From NCBI GenBank assembly GCA_040386355.1, contig JAZKFP010000265.1, positions 1 through 24,680 of the forward strand: 24,680 bases of DNA, read 5' to 3'. Position 1 is the stretch's first letter. Each line of letters begins with the position of its first letter. Positions 7,902 to 16,290 of this stretch are shown here, piece after piece. This DNA comes from JAZKFP01 sp040386355. GTDB lineage: Bacteria > Pseudomonadota > Gammaproteobacteria > Pseudomonadales > UBA6940. The notes under the pieces were generated by a model. That model did no database searches, was not told the origin of the DNA, and saw only the letters and a program-made list of their open reading frames with translations. Made by a program: the position numbers and the translations under genes.

Positions 7902-9116
7902 GTGGCAGACATAGCGGAATTTTCTCAAGTGGTTCCTGATGCAAGTGGACACTTTGGTCCGTACGGTGGCCGTTTTGTTTCCGAAACATTGATGGCAGCT
8001 TTAGACGAATTAGAAGCACTCTATGCGAAATATCGTTCTGATCCAGAATTTTTAGCTGAGTTACATCACGATTTAACTGAGTTTGTCGGCCGTCCAAGTC
8101 CGTTGTATCACGCAGCGCGCTGGTCGTCGAATATTGGTGGTGCGCAAATTTATTTTAAACGCGAAGATTTAAATCATACCGGCGCCCATAAAATCAACAA
8201 CACAGTAGGGCAAGCCTTATTAGCAAAACGCTCTGGAAAAAGACGTGTTATTGCTGAAACTGGTGCCGGTCAACACGGTGTTGCAACTGCGACGATTGCT
8301 GCGCGTATGGGAATGGAATGCGTGGTGTATATGGGCGCAGAAGATGTTCAACGTCAATCGCTCAACGTATATCGTATGAAGCTTTTGGGAGCGCAAGTTA
8401 TTTCAGTAGAATCTGGAACTCGCACGTTGAAAGACGCAATGAACGAAGCATTACGTGATTGGGTAACTCGAGTCGAAGATACGTTTTATATTATTGGTAC
8501 GGTTGCAGGTCCGCATCCATATCCAATGTTGGTTCGAGATTTTCAAAAAATTATTGGTGAAGAAACTCGACGTCAATCGTTAGAAAAATGGGGCGCACTA
8601 CCTGATGTGTTAGTAGCCTGTGTTGGTGGTGGCTCCAACGCAATTGGTTTGTTTTATCCATTTTTGCAGGATAAATTGGTACGGATTGTTGGTGTAGAAG
8701 CCGGCGGTCTTGGAATTGAAACCGGTGAGCATGCAGCGCCATTAACTGCAGGAAGACCCGGCGTATTACACGGAAATCGTACCTATTTAATGGAAGACGC
8801 GGACGGTCAAATTCTAGCAACGCATTCCGTTTCGGCAGGGCTTGATTATCCAGGTGTAGGTCCAGAACATGCGTGGTTAAAAGATCAAGGTCGAGTTGAA
8901 TATGTTTCAGCAACCGATGCAGATGCTTTAGCGGCTTTTCGCGAAGTCACTTTAACCGAAGGAATTATGCCTGCGTTAGAAACGGCACATGCGTTGGCGG
9001 AAGCAAAACGTTTAGCAAAACAAATGCGACCTGATCAACGAATCGTTGTGAATTTATCAGGGCGAGGCGATAAAGATGTGATGACTATAGCTCGCCTAGA
9101 CGGCGTCACATTGTAG
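7902..9116 (+). CDS. trpB: Tryptophan synthase beta chain TrpB
   Basis: TrpB is the PLP-dependent beta subunit that joins indole and L-serine to make tryptophan within the TrpA2B2 complex. The 404-aa product contains GHFGPYGGRFV near the N-terminus, the PLP-lysine motif HTGAHKINN (K97), ETGAGQHG around the catalytic Glu, and the phosphate-binding loop GGGSNA. The GTG start at 7902 is chosen because GAGG (7892-7895) is 6 nt upstream and the protein then begins as in the family. A longer frame from TTG 7830 would add an AT-rich hydrophobic stretch that is not conserved. It is the first trp gene here; trpF, usually just upstream in gammaproteobacteria, is absent. Family A repeats lie on both sides of the gene. 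Confidence 0.96.
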   Translation: MADIAEFSQVVPDASGHFGPYGGRFVSETLMAALDELEALYAKYRSDPEFLAELHHDLTEFVGRPSPLYHAARWSSNIGGAQIYFKREDLNHTGAHKINNTVGQALLAKRSGKRRVIAETGAGQHGVATATIAARMGMECVVYMGAEDVQRQSLNVYRMKLLGAQVISVESGTRTLKDAMNEALRDWVTRVEDTFYIIGTVAGPHPYPMLVRDFQKIIGEETRRQSLEKWGALPDVLVACVGGGSNAIGLFYPFLQDKLVRIVGVEAGGLGIETGEHAAPLTAGRPGVLHGNRTYLMEDADGQILATHSVSAGLDYPGVGPEHAWLKDQGRVEYVSATDADALAAFREVTLTEGIMPALETAHALAEAKRLAKQMRPDQRIVVNLSGRGDKDVMTIARLDGVTL

Positions 9117-9120
9117 TTGT

Positions 9121-9238
9121 GCCTGCCGCAGAATGATTTTCCCGGGTGTTGCGTGATCGCGCAGCCTGCTCACGTACTCAACTGTACGCTCCGCGGGCTT
9201 TACTCCACGCGCCTACGGGAAAACCATTCTACGTTGGC
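9121..9238 (+). repeat. Family A dispersed repeat, copy 3, between trpB and trpA
   Basis: The inverted ends AGAATGATTTTCCCG (9130-9144) and CGGGAAAACCATTCT (9216-9230) differ at one position. The core AGCCTGCTCAC is followed by a hairpin (CGTAC 9173-9177, GTACG 9184-9188) and CCGCGGGCT. It fills most of the 214-bp trpB-trpA gap, beginning a few bases after the trpB stop. On the mRNA it would form a long stem that could affect trpA expression. Confidence 0.82.
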
Positions 9239-9330
9239 CTATAGATTTTAGATAATTTCACTGTTTTAATTTTTAAATTAAGCGCTTTGAACAGATTTTA
9301 TTAAATTTTTTAAATTAAGGATGAAGTATT

Positions 9331-10155
9331 GTGAGTCGTTCAACATCTGGTCGTTTGCAAACCGTCTTTGATCAATTGCGCATTAACAATAAAAAAGCGC
9401 TCGTACCCTATGTGACAGCAGGTTATCCGAATTTAGAAATACTGCCTGATATTTTGCATGCATTAGTAAAAGGTGGTGCCGATGCAATTGAAATTGGTGT
9501 GCCTTTTTCCGATCCAATGGCAGATGGTCCAGTTATACAAAAAGCATCTGAACATGCGCTTGCCGGCGGAACAACTTTAATTAAAATATTTGCGCAATTA
9601 AAAATATTTCGAGCATCTAGTCCCAACGTTCCTATTATTTTAATGAGTTATTTAAATCCTATAGAACGAATGGGATTAGACGTTTTTGCAACCTATATGA
9701 AAGACGTGGATTTGGATGGAGTATTAGTGGTTGATCTACCACCGGAAGAATCCGATTCATTACGCAATCAATTACCCAATACTGTTTCAGTAATTCATCT
9801 TGCAGCGCCAACAACATCTGTAAAACGTTTAGAACGAATTATTAATTCAAGCTCTGGATATTTGTATTACGTTTCAATTCGTGGCGTGACAGGCGCTGCT
9901 TCGGCAAATGTGCAAGATTTGTCTGCCGAAATTGATCGAATGCAGCCTTTACTAAAGGGTTTACCCGTATTAATTGGATTTGGAATTAAAACTCCACAGC
10001 AAGCCGTAGAAACTGCACGCATATGTAATGGTGTTATTATTGGTAGTGCACTTATTGAACATATCACGCATCTTACATCTACTTCTGATTCCCTTGCTGA
10101 AGGCGTAAAGAATTGGATGCATAGTTTTAGAAAGATCATGGATGAAACATTTTAA
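9331..10155 (+). CDS. trpA: Tryptophan synthase alpha chain TrpA
   Basis: TrpA cleaves indole-3-glycerol phosphate to indole and glyceraldehyde 3-phosphate and channels indole to TrpB. The 274-aa TIM-barrel product carries ALVPYVTAGYP near the start, and IEIGVPFSDPMADGPVIQ with E54 and D65 at the positions of catalytic E49 and D60 in the Salmonella enzyme. The phosphate-binding GFGIKTPQQA and NGVIIGSALI segments are also present. The GTG start has AAGGA about 9 nt upstream. trpB and trpA usually overlap or nearly touch; here 214 bp with a repeat separates them, so tight translational coupling is lost. accD follows 17 bp downstream. Confidence 0.96.
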   Translation: MSRSTSGRLQTVFDQLRINNKKALVPYVTAGYPNLEILPDILHALVKGGADAIEIGVPFSDPMADGPVIQKASEHALAGGTTLIKIFAQLKIFRASSPNVPIILMSYLNPIERMGLDVFATYMKDVDLDGVLVVDLPPEESDSLRNQLPNTVSVIHLAAPTTSVKRLERIINSSSGYLYYVSIRGVTGAASANVQDLSAEIDRMQPLLKGLPVLIGFGIKTPQQAVETARICNGVIIGSALIEHITHLTSTSDSLAEGVKNWMHSFRKIMDETF

Positions 10156-10172
10156 TTAGGACGAACCTAAAC

Positions 10173-11027
10173 GTGAGTAATTGGTTACAGCGATTAATGC
10201 CTGGATTTAATACACCGGTTCGCAAGCGCGCATCTGTGCCGGATGGACTATGGCGTCGATGTGAATCATGTCAGGGATTATTATATAAACCAGAACTCGA
10301 ACGTGCGTTAGAAGTATGCCCGAAATGTAATACCCATCTCCGTTTACCTGCGCGTCGTCGCTTAGCAATTTTTTTTGACGATGCACAATTTGAAGAACTC
10401 TCTCCGCAACTTAAAACACTTGATACCCAGAAATTTAAAGATTTAAAAAAATATAAAGATCGTTTAGCTGCAGCCCGTAAAACTACTGAAGAAGAAGAAG
10501 CGTTAATTATTGCAGTAGGTCCTTTGTTTGAAAAACCTGTAGTGGTTGCTGCATTTGAATTTTCATTTATGGGCGGTTCAATGGGAACCGTAGTCGGTGA
10601 AAAATTCGTGCGCGCAGTGGAATACGCACGTGATCATCGATTCCCGTTGATTTGTTTTTCAGCAAGCGGCGGCGCCCGCATGCAGGAAGGAATCATGTCG
10701 TTAATGCAAATGGCAAAAACCAGCGCAGCTTTATCTGATTTAAAAAACCAAGCAATTCCCTATATTTCTGTTTTAACCGATCCAGTTTTTGGTGGTGTTG
10801 CAGCAAGTCTTGCAATGCTAGGCGATATCATTATTGCGGAACCCGACGCATTAATTGGTTTTGCTGGACCACGCGTTATCGAACAAACCGTGCGTCAAAC
10901 CTTGCCAGAAGGTTTTCAAAAAAGTGAATTCTTATTACAAAATGGTTCAATTGATTTAGTAGTTTCTCGTCCTGAATTAAGAGCAAAAATTCGTTTATTA
11001 TGCGATTTACTGTTAGCGGAACAATAG
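10173..11027 (+). CDS. accD: Acetyl-CoA carboxylase carboxyltransferase beta subunit AccD
   Basis: AccD and AccA form the carboxyltransferase that moves CO2 from carboxybiotin to acetyl-CoA, giving malonyl-CoA for fatty acid synthesis. The 284-aa product has the N-terminal Cys4 zinc ribbon (C30, C33, C49, C52) and then the crotonase-fold core with GGSMGTVVGEKF and SASGGARMQEG, which build the CoA site and oxyanion holes. Length is normal. The GTG start at 10173 has an AGGA motif about 12 nt upstream. It is 17 bp behind trpA, the standard trpA-accD-folC arrangement, and is probably cotranscribed with trpA. Confidence 0.96.
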   Translation: MSNWLQRLMPGFNTPVRKRASVPDGLWRRCESCQGLLYKPELERALEVCPKCNTHLRLPARRRLAIFFDDAQFEELSPQLKTLDTQKFKDLKKYKDRLAAARKTTEEEEALIIAVGPLFEKPVVVAAFEFSFMGGSMGTVVGEKFVRAVEYARDHRFPLICFSASGGARMQEGIMSLMQMAKTSAALSDLKNQAIPYISVLTDPVFGGVAASLAMLGDIIIAEPDALIGFAGPRVIEQTVRQTLPEGFQKSEFLLQNGSIDLVVSRPELRAKIRLLCDLLLAEQ

Positions 11028-11085
11028 GGTGTGTTCACGTTTATCAATTCGGCCAAAGGCGTCTCAAAAGGCGGCTCACTGTGTT

Positions 11086-11145
11086 AAAAAGCAATAAAAA
11101 ATACTCATGGATTAACAAATACATTCCATTTTTTTGTCGCTTTTT
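11086..11145. other. Inverted repeat in the accD-folC gap, possible weak terminator
   Basis: AAAAAGCAATAAAAAA (11086-11101) pairs imperfectly with TTTTTTGTCGCTTTTT (about 11130-11145) across a loop of about 28 nt. The stem is mostly A-T pairs with one central GC step, so stability is doubtful. It lies in the 203-bp gap after accD, where I see no gene, and could attenuate transcription into folC. Confidence 0.3.
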
Positions 11146-11230
11146 GCCTAATGTTCCATCCTTTTGAATCTTTTTTATCTCGAAAAACGTCAACACATCC
11201 TAATAAATTTAAGTATTAAGAAGAGTAGTA

Positions 11231-12523
11231 ATGACATTACAAGATTGGTTAGAACGTATTGAACAAAAAACACCACAAAATTTTATTCGGCCAGGTTTAT
11301 TTCATTTCGGACAAGTAGCGCAACGACTTAATCTGCGTGATTTAAATTGTCCAGTTGTCACTGTCGGCGGCACCAACGGTAAAGGTTCAACAGCTACATT
11401 AATTGCAAATTTGTGGGCTGAACAAAAATCCCCAATCGGTTTATATACCTCTCCTCATTTACACCATTTTCGCGAACGTATTGTCATCGATGGTAAGCCA
11501 GTAAGCGATGAAATGATTTGTCAGGCATTTAATGAAATTGAAAAAACCGCTGCTGAATTAACTCTAACGTATTTTGAATTTACCACGCTTGCTGCGTTTT
11601 GGATTTTCCGACAATATCAGGTGGTAGGAGCGGTATTAGAAGTTGGACTAGGTGGTCGTCTAGATTGTGTGAATTGGATTCATTCCGACATTGCTGTTAT
11701 TACCAGCATTGGTTTAGATCATCAAAATATATTAGGTGAAAGCTTATTAGAAATTGCAAAAGAAAAAAGTGGGATATTTCGTTCAGGCAGATTGGTGGTA
11801 TTTGGTGGTTCAACAGATCAAGAAATTAATTCTTTTTTAAAGCAACGTGCTGAATATCTTTCTTGTCCGTTTTGGGGTGGTAATGATTTTTCTTGCCAAC
11901 GTGTTTTAAATCATCAAGAAAATTTCGATAAAGGAAATTGGCACGGAGAAAATCTCCAAAAACAGCATCGAATGATTGAAAATTTACGCCTACCGAATGT
12001 ACCGTTAAATTCCATTGCGGTGAGCTTGCAAACAGTTTCATTAATGAGCGATATAGGTTGGATTGAATGGCAAGAATCTTCAATTCATTATGTTTTACAA
12101 GCTTTTAAAATGCCGGCTCGATTTCAAATTTTACAGGAAATACCGCTTGTTATAGCAGACGTTGCGCACAATTTGGATGGAGTATATTGGGTAATTGGAG
12201 AGTTTCAACGACGTTGGCCAAATTTTAATGGTCGGTTGCATTTGATATTTGGCGCAATGCAGGATAAAGATTGGATAGGAATAATAAATATTTTACAACC
12301 CTATGTTTATCACTGGTGGCTTACGCAACCGAATATTCCGCGTGCAACTAGTGTCGAGAATTTTATTAAAAAGCTAGAGTTGAATGCAGCTTCACACTCA
12401 ACTCTTGAAATTGGCAATATTACGCCTGTGTTAGATGCGATGAATGATAACGACGCAGTACTTATTTTAGGTTCTTTCTACGTGGTAGAACCTTTTTTAA
12501 AAAACTTTCAAAACCCCGAGTGA
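11231..12523 (+). CDS. folC: Bifunctional folylpolyglutamate synthase/dihydrofolate synthase FolC
   Basis: FolC adds glutamate to dihydropteroate to make dihydrofolate, and then adds further glutamates to folates, using ATP. The 430-aa Mur-ligase-type product has the P-loop GGTNGKGST (46-54), the folate-binding LYTSPHLHHFRERI segment, GLGGRLDCVN, and ITSIGLDHQNILG with the conserved metal-binding His region. AHNLDG and FGAMQDKD are in the C-terminal domain. Length is normal. Start: ATG 11231 with GAAGAG about 5 nt upstream. The 3' end overlaps the convergent outer-membrane protein gene by 27 bp. The dedD-type SPOR gene that often follows folC is missing. Confidence 0.95.
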   Translation: MTLQDWLERIEQKTPQNFIRPGLFHFGQVAQRLNLRDLNCPVVTVGGTNGKGSTATLIANLWAEQKSPIGLYTSPHLHHFRERIVIDGKPVSDEMICQAFNEIEKTAAELTLTYFEFTTLAAFWIFRQYQVVGAVLEVGLGGRLDCVNWIHSDIAVITSIGLDHQNILGESLLEIAKEKSGIFRSGRLVVFGGSTDQEINSFLKQRAEYLSCPFWGGNDFSCQRVLNHQENFDKGNWHGENLQKQHRMIENLRLPNVPLNSIAVSLQTVSLMSDIGWIEWQESSIHYVLQAFKMPARFQILQEIPLVIADVAHNLDGVYWVIGEFQRRWPNFNGRLHLIFGAMQDKDWIGIINILQPYVYHWWLTQPNIPRATSVENFIKKLELNAASHSTLEIGNITPVLDAMNDNDAVLILGSFYVVEPFLKNFQNPE

Positions 12524-13510
12524 AATACCACTCGTATTTAATTCGGCTTCGTTAAATCCGCTAAAGCCCGTCGTACCATCTGCAAAATAAAACGTACTAA
12601 GACCATTTGTCGCACGTAACTTTTGCTTATCAAGTTGGGCTAAAAAATTCCAGCCTTGATAAAATGTCCATTGATAATTAAAAGACAAAGTTGTGCCAAC
12701 GCCTTCTGCGTCATGCGTAAAACTTACTGGATGAGCGAAGTCTTGGCGCAAATTCCAATCCGCCGTAGCTTCGTAGGTCACACTTTGAATTTCTACATTT
12801 AATTGAAACCTATGATTATTTTTAATCAAAGACTGAGATAAACCTAATGAGGGGCCTTTCCAATCGGTTTCGTACAAACTATCAAGCCCACTAATAGGAC
12901 CTTCTGTAGGGCTACGATCATCAATTGACAACACTTGGATGCTATCGGTTTTACGCAGTGTCTGACTTAAATTACCGTAACCCGCTATGAATTTTGCTTC
13001 ATAATTTTTAGAGCGACGTGCAACCCAACCAATAGTGAAATGATTCACGTTTAAATCGGAATCTTCAATACTAGAAATACTACGACTAAATTCTCCAGTT
13101 TTATTATCACCGTCGTAATCAGAATCTTGCGCTAAGCCATCGTTAATGACGCCTTTTAGTATTGTAACTTCACCAGACCAACGTGAACTTTTGCCAAAAG
13201 CATTCTTTGGTTGAAAACCAATTTCTATGCCTTGCAAAGTAATGTCTAAATTGTCGTAAGTCAGTTCAGACAGCACATTAGGGCCAGCTGCATCGTTACC
13301 AATACTCCACTTAAAATCACCTTCATGTTTGCCGCTTCGTAAAGCAAAGCTCACATCAGAATTATTAAGAGAAAAAGCAGAAGCTGAAGGTTCAAATTCA
13401 CCAATCTCAGCATGAGCTAAATTAGAAAAAGTCAAACTACAAAAACCAAATATAGATAAAGGAATTAAATACGATAAAACCAATGGGTGCGTTTTCTTTG
13501 TTTTTGCCAT
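12497..13510 (-). CDS. Predicted outer-membrane beta-barrel protein
   Basis: The 337-aa product begins with a typical Sec signal peptide (MAKTKKTH, a hydrophobic run, cleavage near LAHA/EIGE). It continues with alternating polar/hydrophobic strands, repeated acidic loops (DSDYDGDNKTGE) and a C-terminal Phe (GVLKVF), the usual BAM recognition feature. FKWSIGNDAAGPNVLSEL near mature residue 35 recalls omptin-like or Protochlamydia-type outer-membrane proteins, but I cannot confirm the family or any protease residues. ATG 13510 was chosen because it starts the signal peptide and GAGG lies upstream. An in-frame extension to 13576 would run into a family A repeat. It is convergent with folC and overlaps it by 27 bp. 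Confidence 0.82.
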   Translation of the reverse strand: MAKTKKTHPLVLSYLIPLSIFGFCSLTFSNLAHAEIGEFEPSASAFSLNNSDVSFALRSGKHEGDFKWSIGNDAAGPNVLSELTYDNLDITLQGIEIGFQPKNAFGKSSRWSGEVTILKGVINDGLAQDSDYDGDNKTGEFSRSISSIEDSDLNVNHFTIGWVARRSKNYEAKFIAGYGNLSQTLRKTDSIQVLSIDDRSPTEGPISGLDSLYETDWKGPSLGLSQSLIKNNHRFQLNVEIQSVTYEATADWNLRQDFAHPVSFTHDAEGVGTTLSFNYQWTFYQGWNFLAQLDKQKLRATNGLSTFYFADGTTGFSGFNEAELNTSGISLGVLKVF

Positions 13511-13550
13511 TCCAATGAGACCTCGATTTTTTTCATTCAGCGGTATCTTC

Positions 13551-13695
13551 CACATAATGGTTTTCCAGCAAAACATCTGTCACAAGATATTTAGTCTGTG
13601 CTCTGTTTGCCTGCTCACATACCGCTTTTTATAAAAACAAGAGCGGTATACTGCGCGGACTCATCGTTCGACGCCTACTGGAAAATCATTACGTG
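13551..13695 (+). repeat. Family A dispersed repeat, copy 4
   Basis: The inverted ends CACATAATGGTTTTCCAG (13551-13568) and CTGGAAAATCATTACGTG (13678-13695) differ at two positions. The core TGCCTGCTCAC is followed by a perfect 8-bp hairpin (ATACCGCT 13619-13626, AGCGGTAT 13642-13649) and GCGCGGACT. It occupies the 318-bp gap between the outer-membrane protein gene and the LuxR-type gene. The remaining bases up to 13828 show no gene. Confidence 0.82.
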
Positions 13696-13828
13696 AATGA
13701 CACTTTCCTTCAAAAGTTAAGGAAATGCATGAATGAAATGGATGGTAATTTTGGAGCGCTAAGAATATCAGTCTAATCGGCATTTTTAGAATTTCACGAT
13801 TTTTTATCTTTAAAGTGTGCGCTAGTTC

Positions 13829-15997
13829 TCATTTAGTAAGATCTACTAGATGCAGTGCAGCATTTTCGGTGTAGCGCTGTACAGCTTCCACACGATTTTT
13901 AAGTCCGAGTTTTCGGTAAATATTATGCACATGCAATTTTACAGTGCCTTTAGAACGATCAAGGAATTGTGCAATTTCTTCGTTGCTTAAACCTTGAACA
14001 ATCATTTTTAAAATTTCTTGTTCGCGCTGACTTAACTCATGAATCTGAGTTTGAGAATAATCATCTGCTTCTTGATGCGGTAAATGAATACGATGCAGTC
14101 GATGTCGCCACAGATTTTGTTTTTCTGCTTCCTCCCGTAAAGGATGTAATTGCGGCGCAAATGCATAGAAAACACCATTTAATCGTAATTGATCAGAGCG
14201 ACGTAAAGCATGCCCAAAGGCTTGCATCGCAGAAGAGCGAGTGCTTCGATTGTGCCAAAGCATTTCTGCAATCCATAAATTTCCGTACAAAGTTAATAAC
14301 CATTGTTGACGTTCTTCACAGGCTCGTACCAAGCTTTGCAATACAGGAATGAGCGAAACATTGGGTTTTAAAATCCAATGAATTCTCAAAGCAATTAAAT
14401 GTTGTGACAGTTGCCAGACTGGAAAATGATAATTTGAAGGCAAAGATGTTTTCTCAAAAACATCAAAATGTTCATACCGTTGAATCCATCCTCGAGCTGC
14501 ATGCGCTGCCCGTTGTGGTGATGAAGTCAACAGTGAAAGTCCCGATAACCAGGCACCAACCATTTTAAAAAAAGGTTGGAGTGGCGGAGATATTTCTGTG
14601 CTTAATCGTTCAAACTCTGTGGAATATTGTTCACTGGATTCTTGGCGTAAATGACAGCTGTGCAATCCAAGATTGAAGTATCCAAGCAATCGCGCTAAAT
14701 GCGGAGCTTTTGATTCAGTTAATGCTCGTGCAGTTTCAAGATCAGACGGTTCAACTTGATACGGGTTATGTTCAATTCTTATCAGACTCGTAATAGAACT
14801 CGCAATATCTTTAACCAATATTCCATACCAACTCGCGGTTGGAGGCGATGTTTCTAACAATCGAACAATATCGCGTACGGTTGTCAGTTCACCCATAGCA
14901 AAATAAATGAAGGTTAAAACGATAGAGAGAGCAGTACTGTTGGCATAGTCTTTTTCTGAATGGGTTTGGTAAAACGCATTCATCCCAAGCTGCTCAATAT
15001 TGGTGTGGCTCGAAGATTCAGATGTAAGCCAAGCCTGTATCAGTTGTTCAGAAAAATGCGGAGCATTTGTATGTATGAAAATTTTCTTATTAGTTTTTAT
15101 TTGATAATAATCTGTAAGTATTTTAAAGATTGATTCTTCTTGCTCAACAATTTTGCCTGGTAAAATATCATCTTTTAAAATGTTTTCAGGCAACATCATT
15201 GGAGATGAATCATTATTTTTAGGAAATGAATCGTGTTTTGCAAAAGCATTTTGTAAAAGATCATCTGAAGATCGATTAAGTAGAAGATGACAAACAACTC
15301 GGGTTCGCCATTGCGCAAGTTTTTTTCTTAAAGTAATGGCGCCTTCATCGGGTAATGGATCAGCAAGTTTTAAACAAATTTGATTTAGCGCGATAAAGAG
15401 TTGAGCAAGCGTCTGAGTAGAACTGTGTTCGAACACATATTGTGCGTGTTTACGGAATAGTTCATTTAAAATAGCAGCGTATTCTATCCAGTTATTCAAC
15501 GATTCTGTGTTTTCAGCTAAAGCTTTCAGTAGTATCTGCGTTGCTTCAAGTGCTTGATCAGAATCTATTAGCGCTTGCATAAGCTGCAATGGATTTACCA
15601 GCGATATAATTTCAGCAAAAGATAATTCAGATTTAACTGGCGTCAGCCAACCCCAGGTTTGAGAATCTCTAACATCCCAGATGTCCTGATCGATGATATG
15701 TGCGATAAATTCTTTAACCGCTTGCGGATGTGGAACTTGGTAAACAGCATTTTTTTGACACACAGAATGGATCGCCAGAATAATTAAGCGGGTATTTAGT
15801 ATCGGAAAATAACGTAAGATATTTAAAACAGACGGTTGCAGATCCAGTAGAAATTGCACAGATAAAAGAAAATTAGTTTCTCGATCTGACGTGACCGAAA
15901 AAGCTGCAGACGACAACGGGGATGAAACTGAGGCGTGACTATCCTCAGAATTCACTGATTTCTTTTTAATACGCACCCCAAATAACCTAAGTATCAA
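13829..15997 (-). CDS. Large LuxR-family transcriptional regulator (MalT-like helical region, no visible ATPase motif)
   Basis: The last 68 residues of this 722-aa protein are a LuxR-type helix-turn-helix: LSQREQEILKMIVQGLSNEE starts at 655, followed by IAQFLDRSKGTVKLHVHNIY. Upstream is a long helical region, compatible with the TPR-like repeats of MalT/LAL-type regulators. These are usually about 900 aa with an N-terminal ATPase, and I see no Walker A motif here, so this is a shortened or variant form. The start is uncertain: TTG 15997, or GTG 15976. The gene is divergent from the T3SS cluster that starts at 16291, separated by 293 bp holding a family B repeat. It is therefore a good candidate for the regulator of the secretion genes, by position only. 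Confidence 0.82.
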   Translation of the reverse strand: MILRLFGVRIKKKSVNSEDSHASVSSPLSSAAFSVTSDRETNFLLSVQFLLDLQPSVLNILRYFPILNTRLIILAIHSVCQKNAVYQVPHPQAVKEFIAHIIDQDIWDVRDSQTWGWLTPVKSELSFAEIISLVNPLQLMQALIDSDQALEATQILLKALAENTESLNNWIEYAAILNELFRKHAQYVFEHSSTQTLAQLFIALNQICLKLADPLPDEGAITLRKKLAQWRTRVVCHLLLNRSSDDLLQNAFAKHDSFPKNNDSSPMMLPENILKDDILPGKIVEQEESIFKILTDYYQIKTNKKIFIHTNAPHFSEQLIQAWLTSESSSHTNIEQLGMNAFYQTHSEKDYANSTALSIVLTFIYFAMGELTTVRDIVRLLETSPPTASWYGILVKDIASSITSLIRIEHNPYQVEPSDLETARALTESKAPHLARLLGYFNLGLHSCHLRQESSEQYSTEFERLSTEISPPLQPFFKMVGAWLSGLSLLTSSPQRAAHAARGWIQRYEHFDVFEKTSLPSNYHFPVWQLSQHLIALRIHWILKPNVSLIPVLQSLVRACEERQQWLLTLYGNLWIAEMLWHNRSTRSSAMQAFGHALRRSDQLRLNGVFYAFAPQLHPLREEAEKQNLWRHRLHRIHLPHQEADDYSQTQIHELSQREQEILKMIVQGLSNEEIAQFLDRSKGTVKLHVHNIYRKLGLKNRVEAVQRYTENAALHLVDLTK

Positions 15998-16081
15998 TTC
16001 TTAATATTTTTTTCTAGCCGATTCTATGTCGATGTGAGCGCTCCTAGCAAGATAAGATGAATCAGCGCTATTTAAACAAAG

Positions 16082-16198
16082 GTTGAACACAGGCGGGCGA
16101 AAGATGCTTCGCCCCTACAATAATCTTCAAAGACTCGGTTATTTTTAGGAAAGTGATCATTTAATGTAGGGGCAAATAATCATTCGCCCGTGCTGAAC
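16082..16198. repeat. Family B inverted-repeat element, copy 1
   Basis: The arms are GTTGAACACAGGCGGGCG... reading into TTCGCCCCTACA (ends 16119) on the left and TGTAGGGGCAAA (starts 16165)...TTCGCCCGTGCTGAAC on the right. Each arm is itself a small palindrome (GGGCGAA...TTCGCCC), so the whole is a nested palindrome. It has no coding capacity. A longer relative lies at 20472-20637. GTAGGGGCGAA-type elements are common dispersed bacterial repeats. It sits between the LuxR-type gene and the first T3SS gene. Confidence 0.8.
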
Positions 16199-16242
16199 GC
16201 TGCCTATTGCTTATTGAATATTTGAAAAGTGTTTTAGGAAAT
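16195..16242 (+). promoter_or_regulatory. 48-bp leader shared by two T3SS transcription units, copy 1
   Basis: This stretch begins GAACGCTGCCTATTGC and ends TTTTAGGAAAT. It is identical at 43 of 48 positions to 20630-20677, which precedes the sctE-like gene. It lies about 50 bp upstream of the first gene of the cluster. A promoter-like pair, TTGAAA then CATATG with a 17-nt spacer, overlaps its 3' half, but the -10 match is poor. It may be a promoter or regulator site, or simply the tail of the family B element. Confidence 0.45.
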
Positions 16243-16290
16243 CCCATATGAGGCCGGTATAGAACTTAAGTTATATGTTATCGCTAATTA

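Noticed and set aside
12497..12523. 27-bp overlap of folC and the outer-membrane protein gene as an error or frameshift
   Set aside because: Both proteins end naturally: folC at its normal length and the barrel with a terminal Phe. Short convergent overlaps are common.
13511..13576. N-terminal extension of the outer-membrane protein
   Set aside because: It would place residues before the signal peptide and run into a family A repeat.
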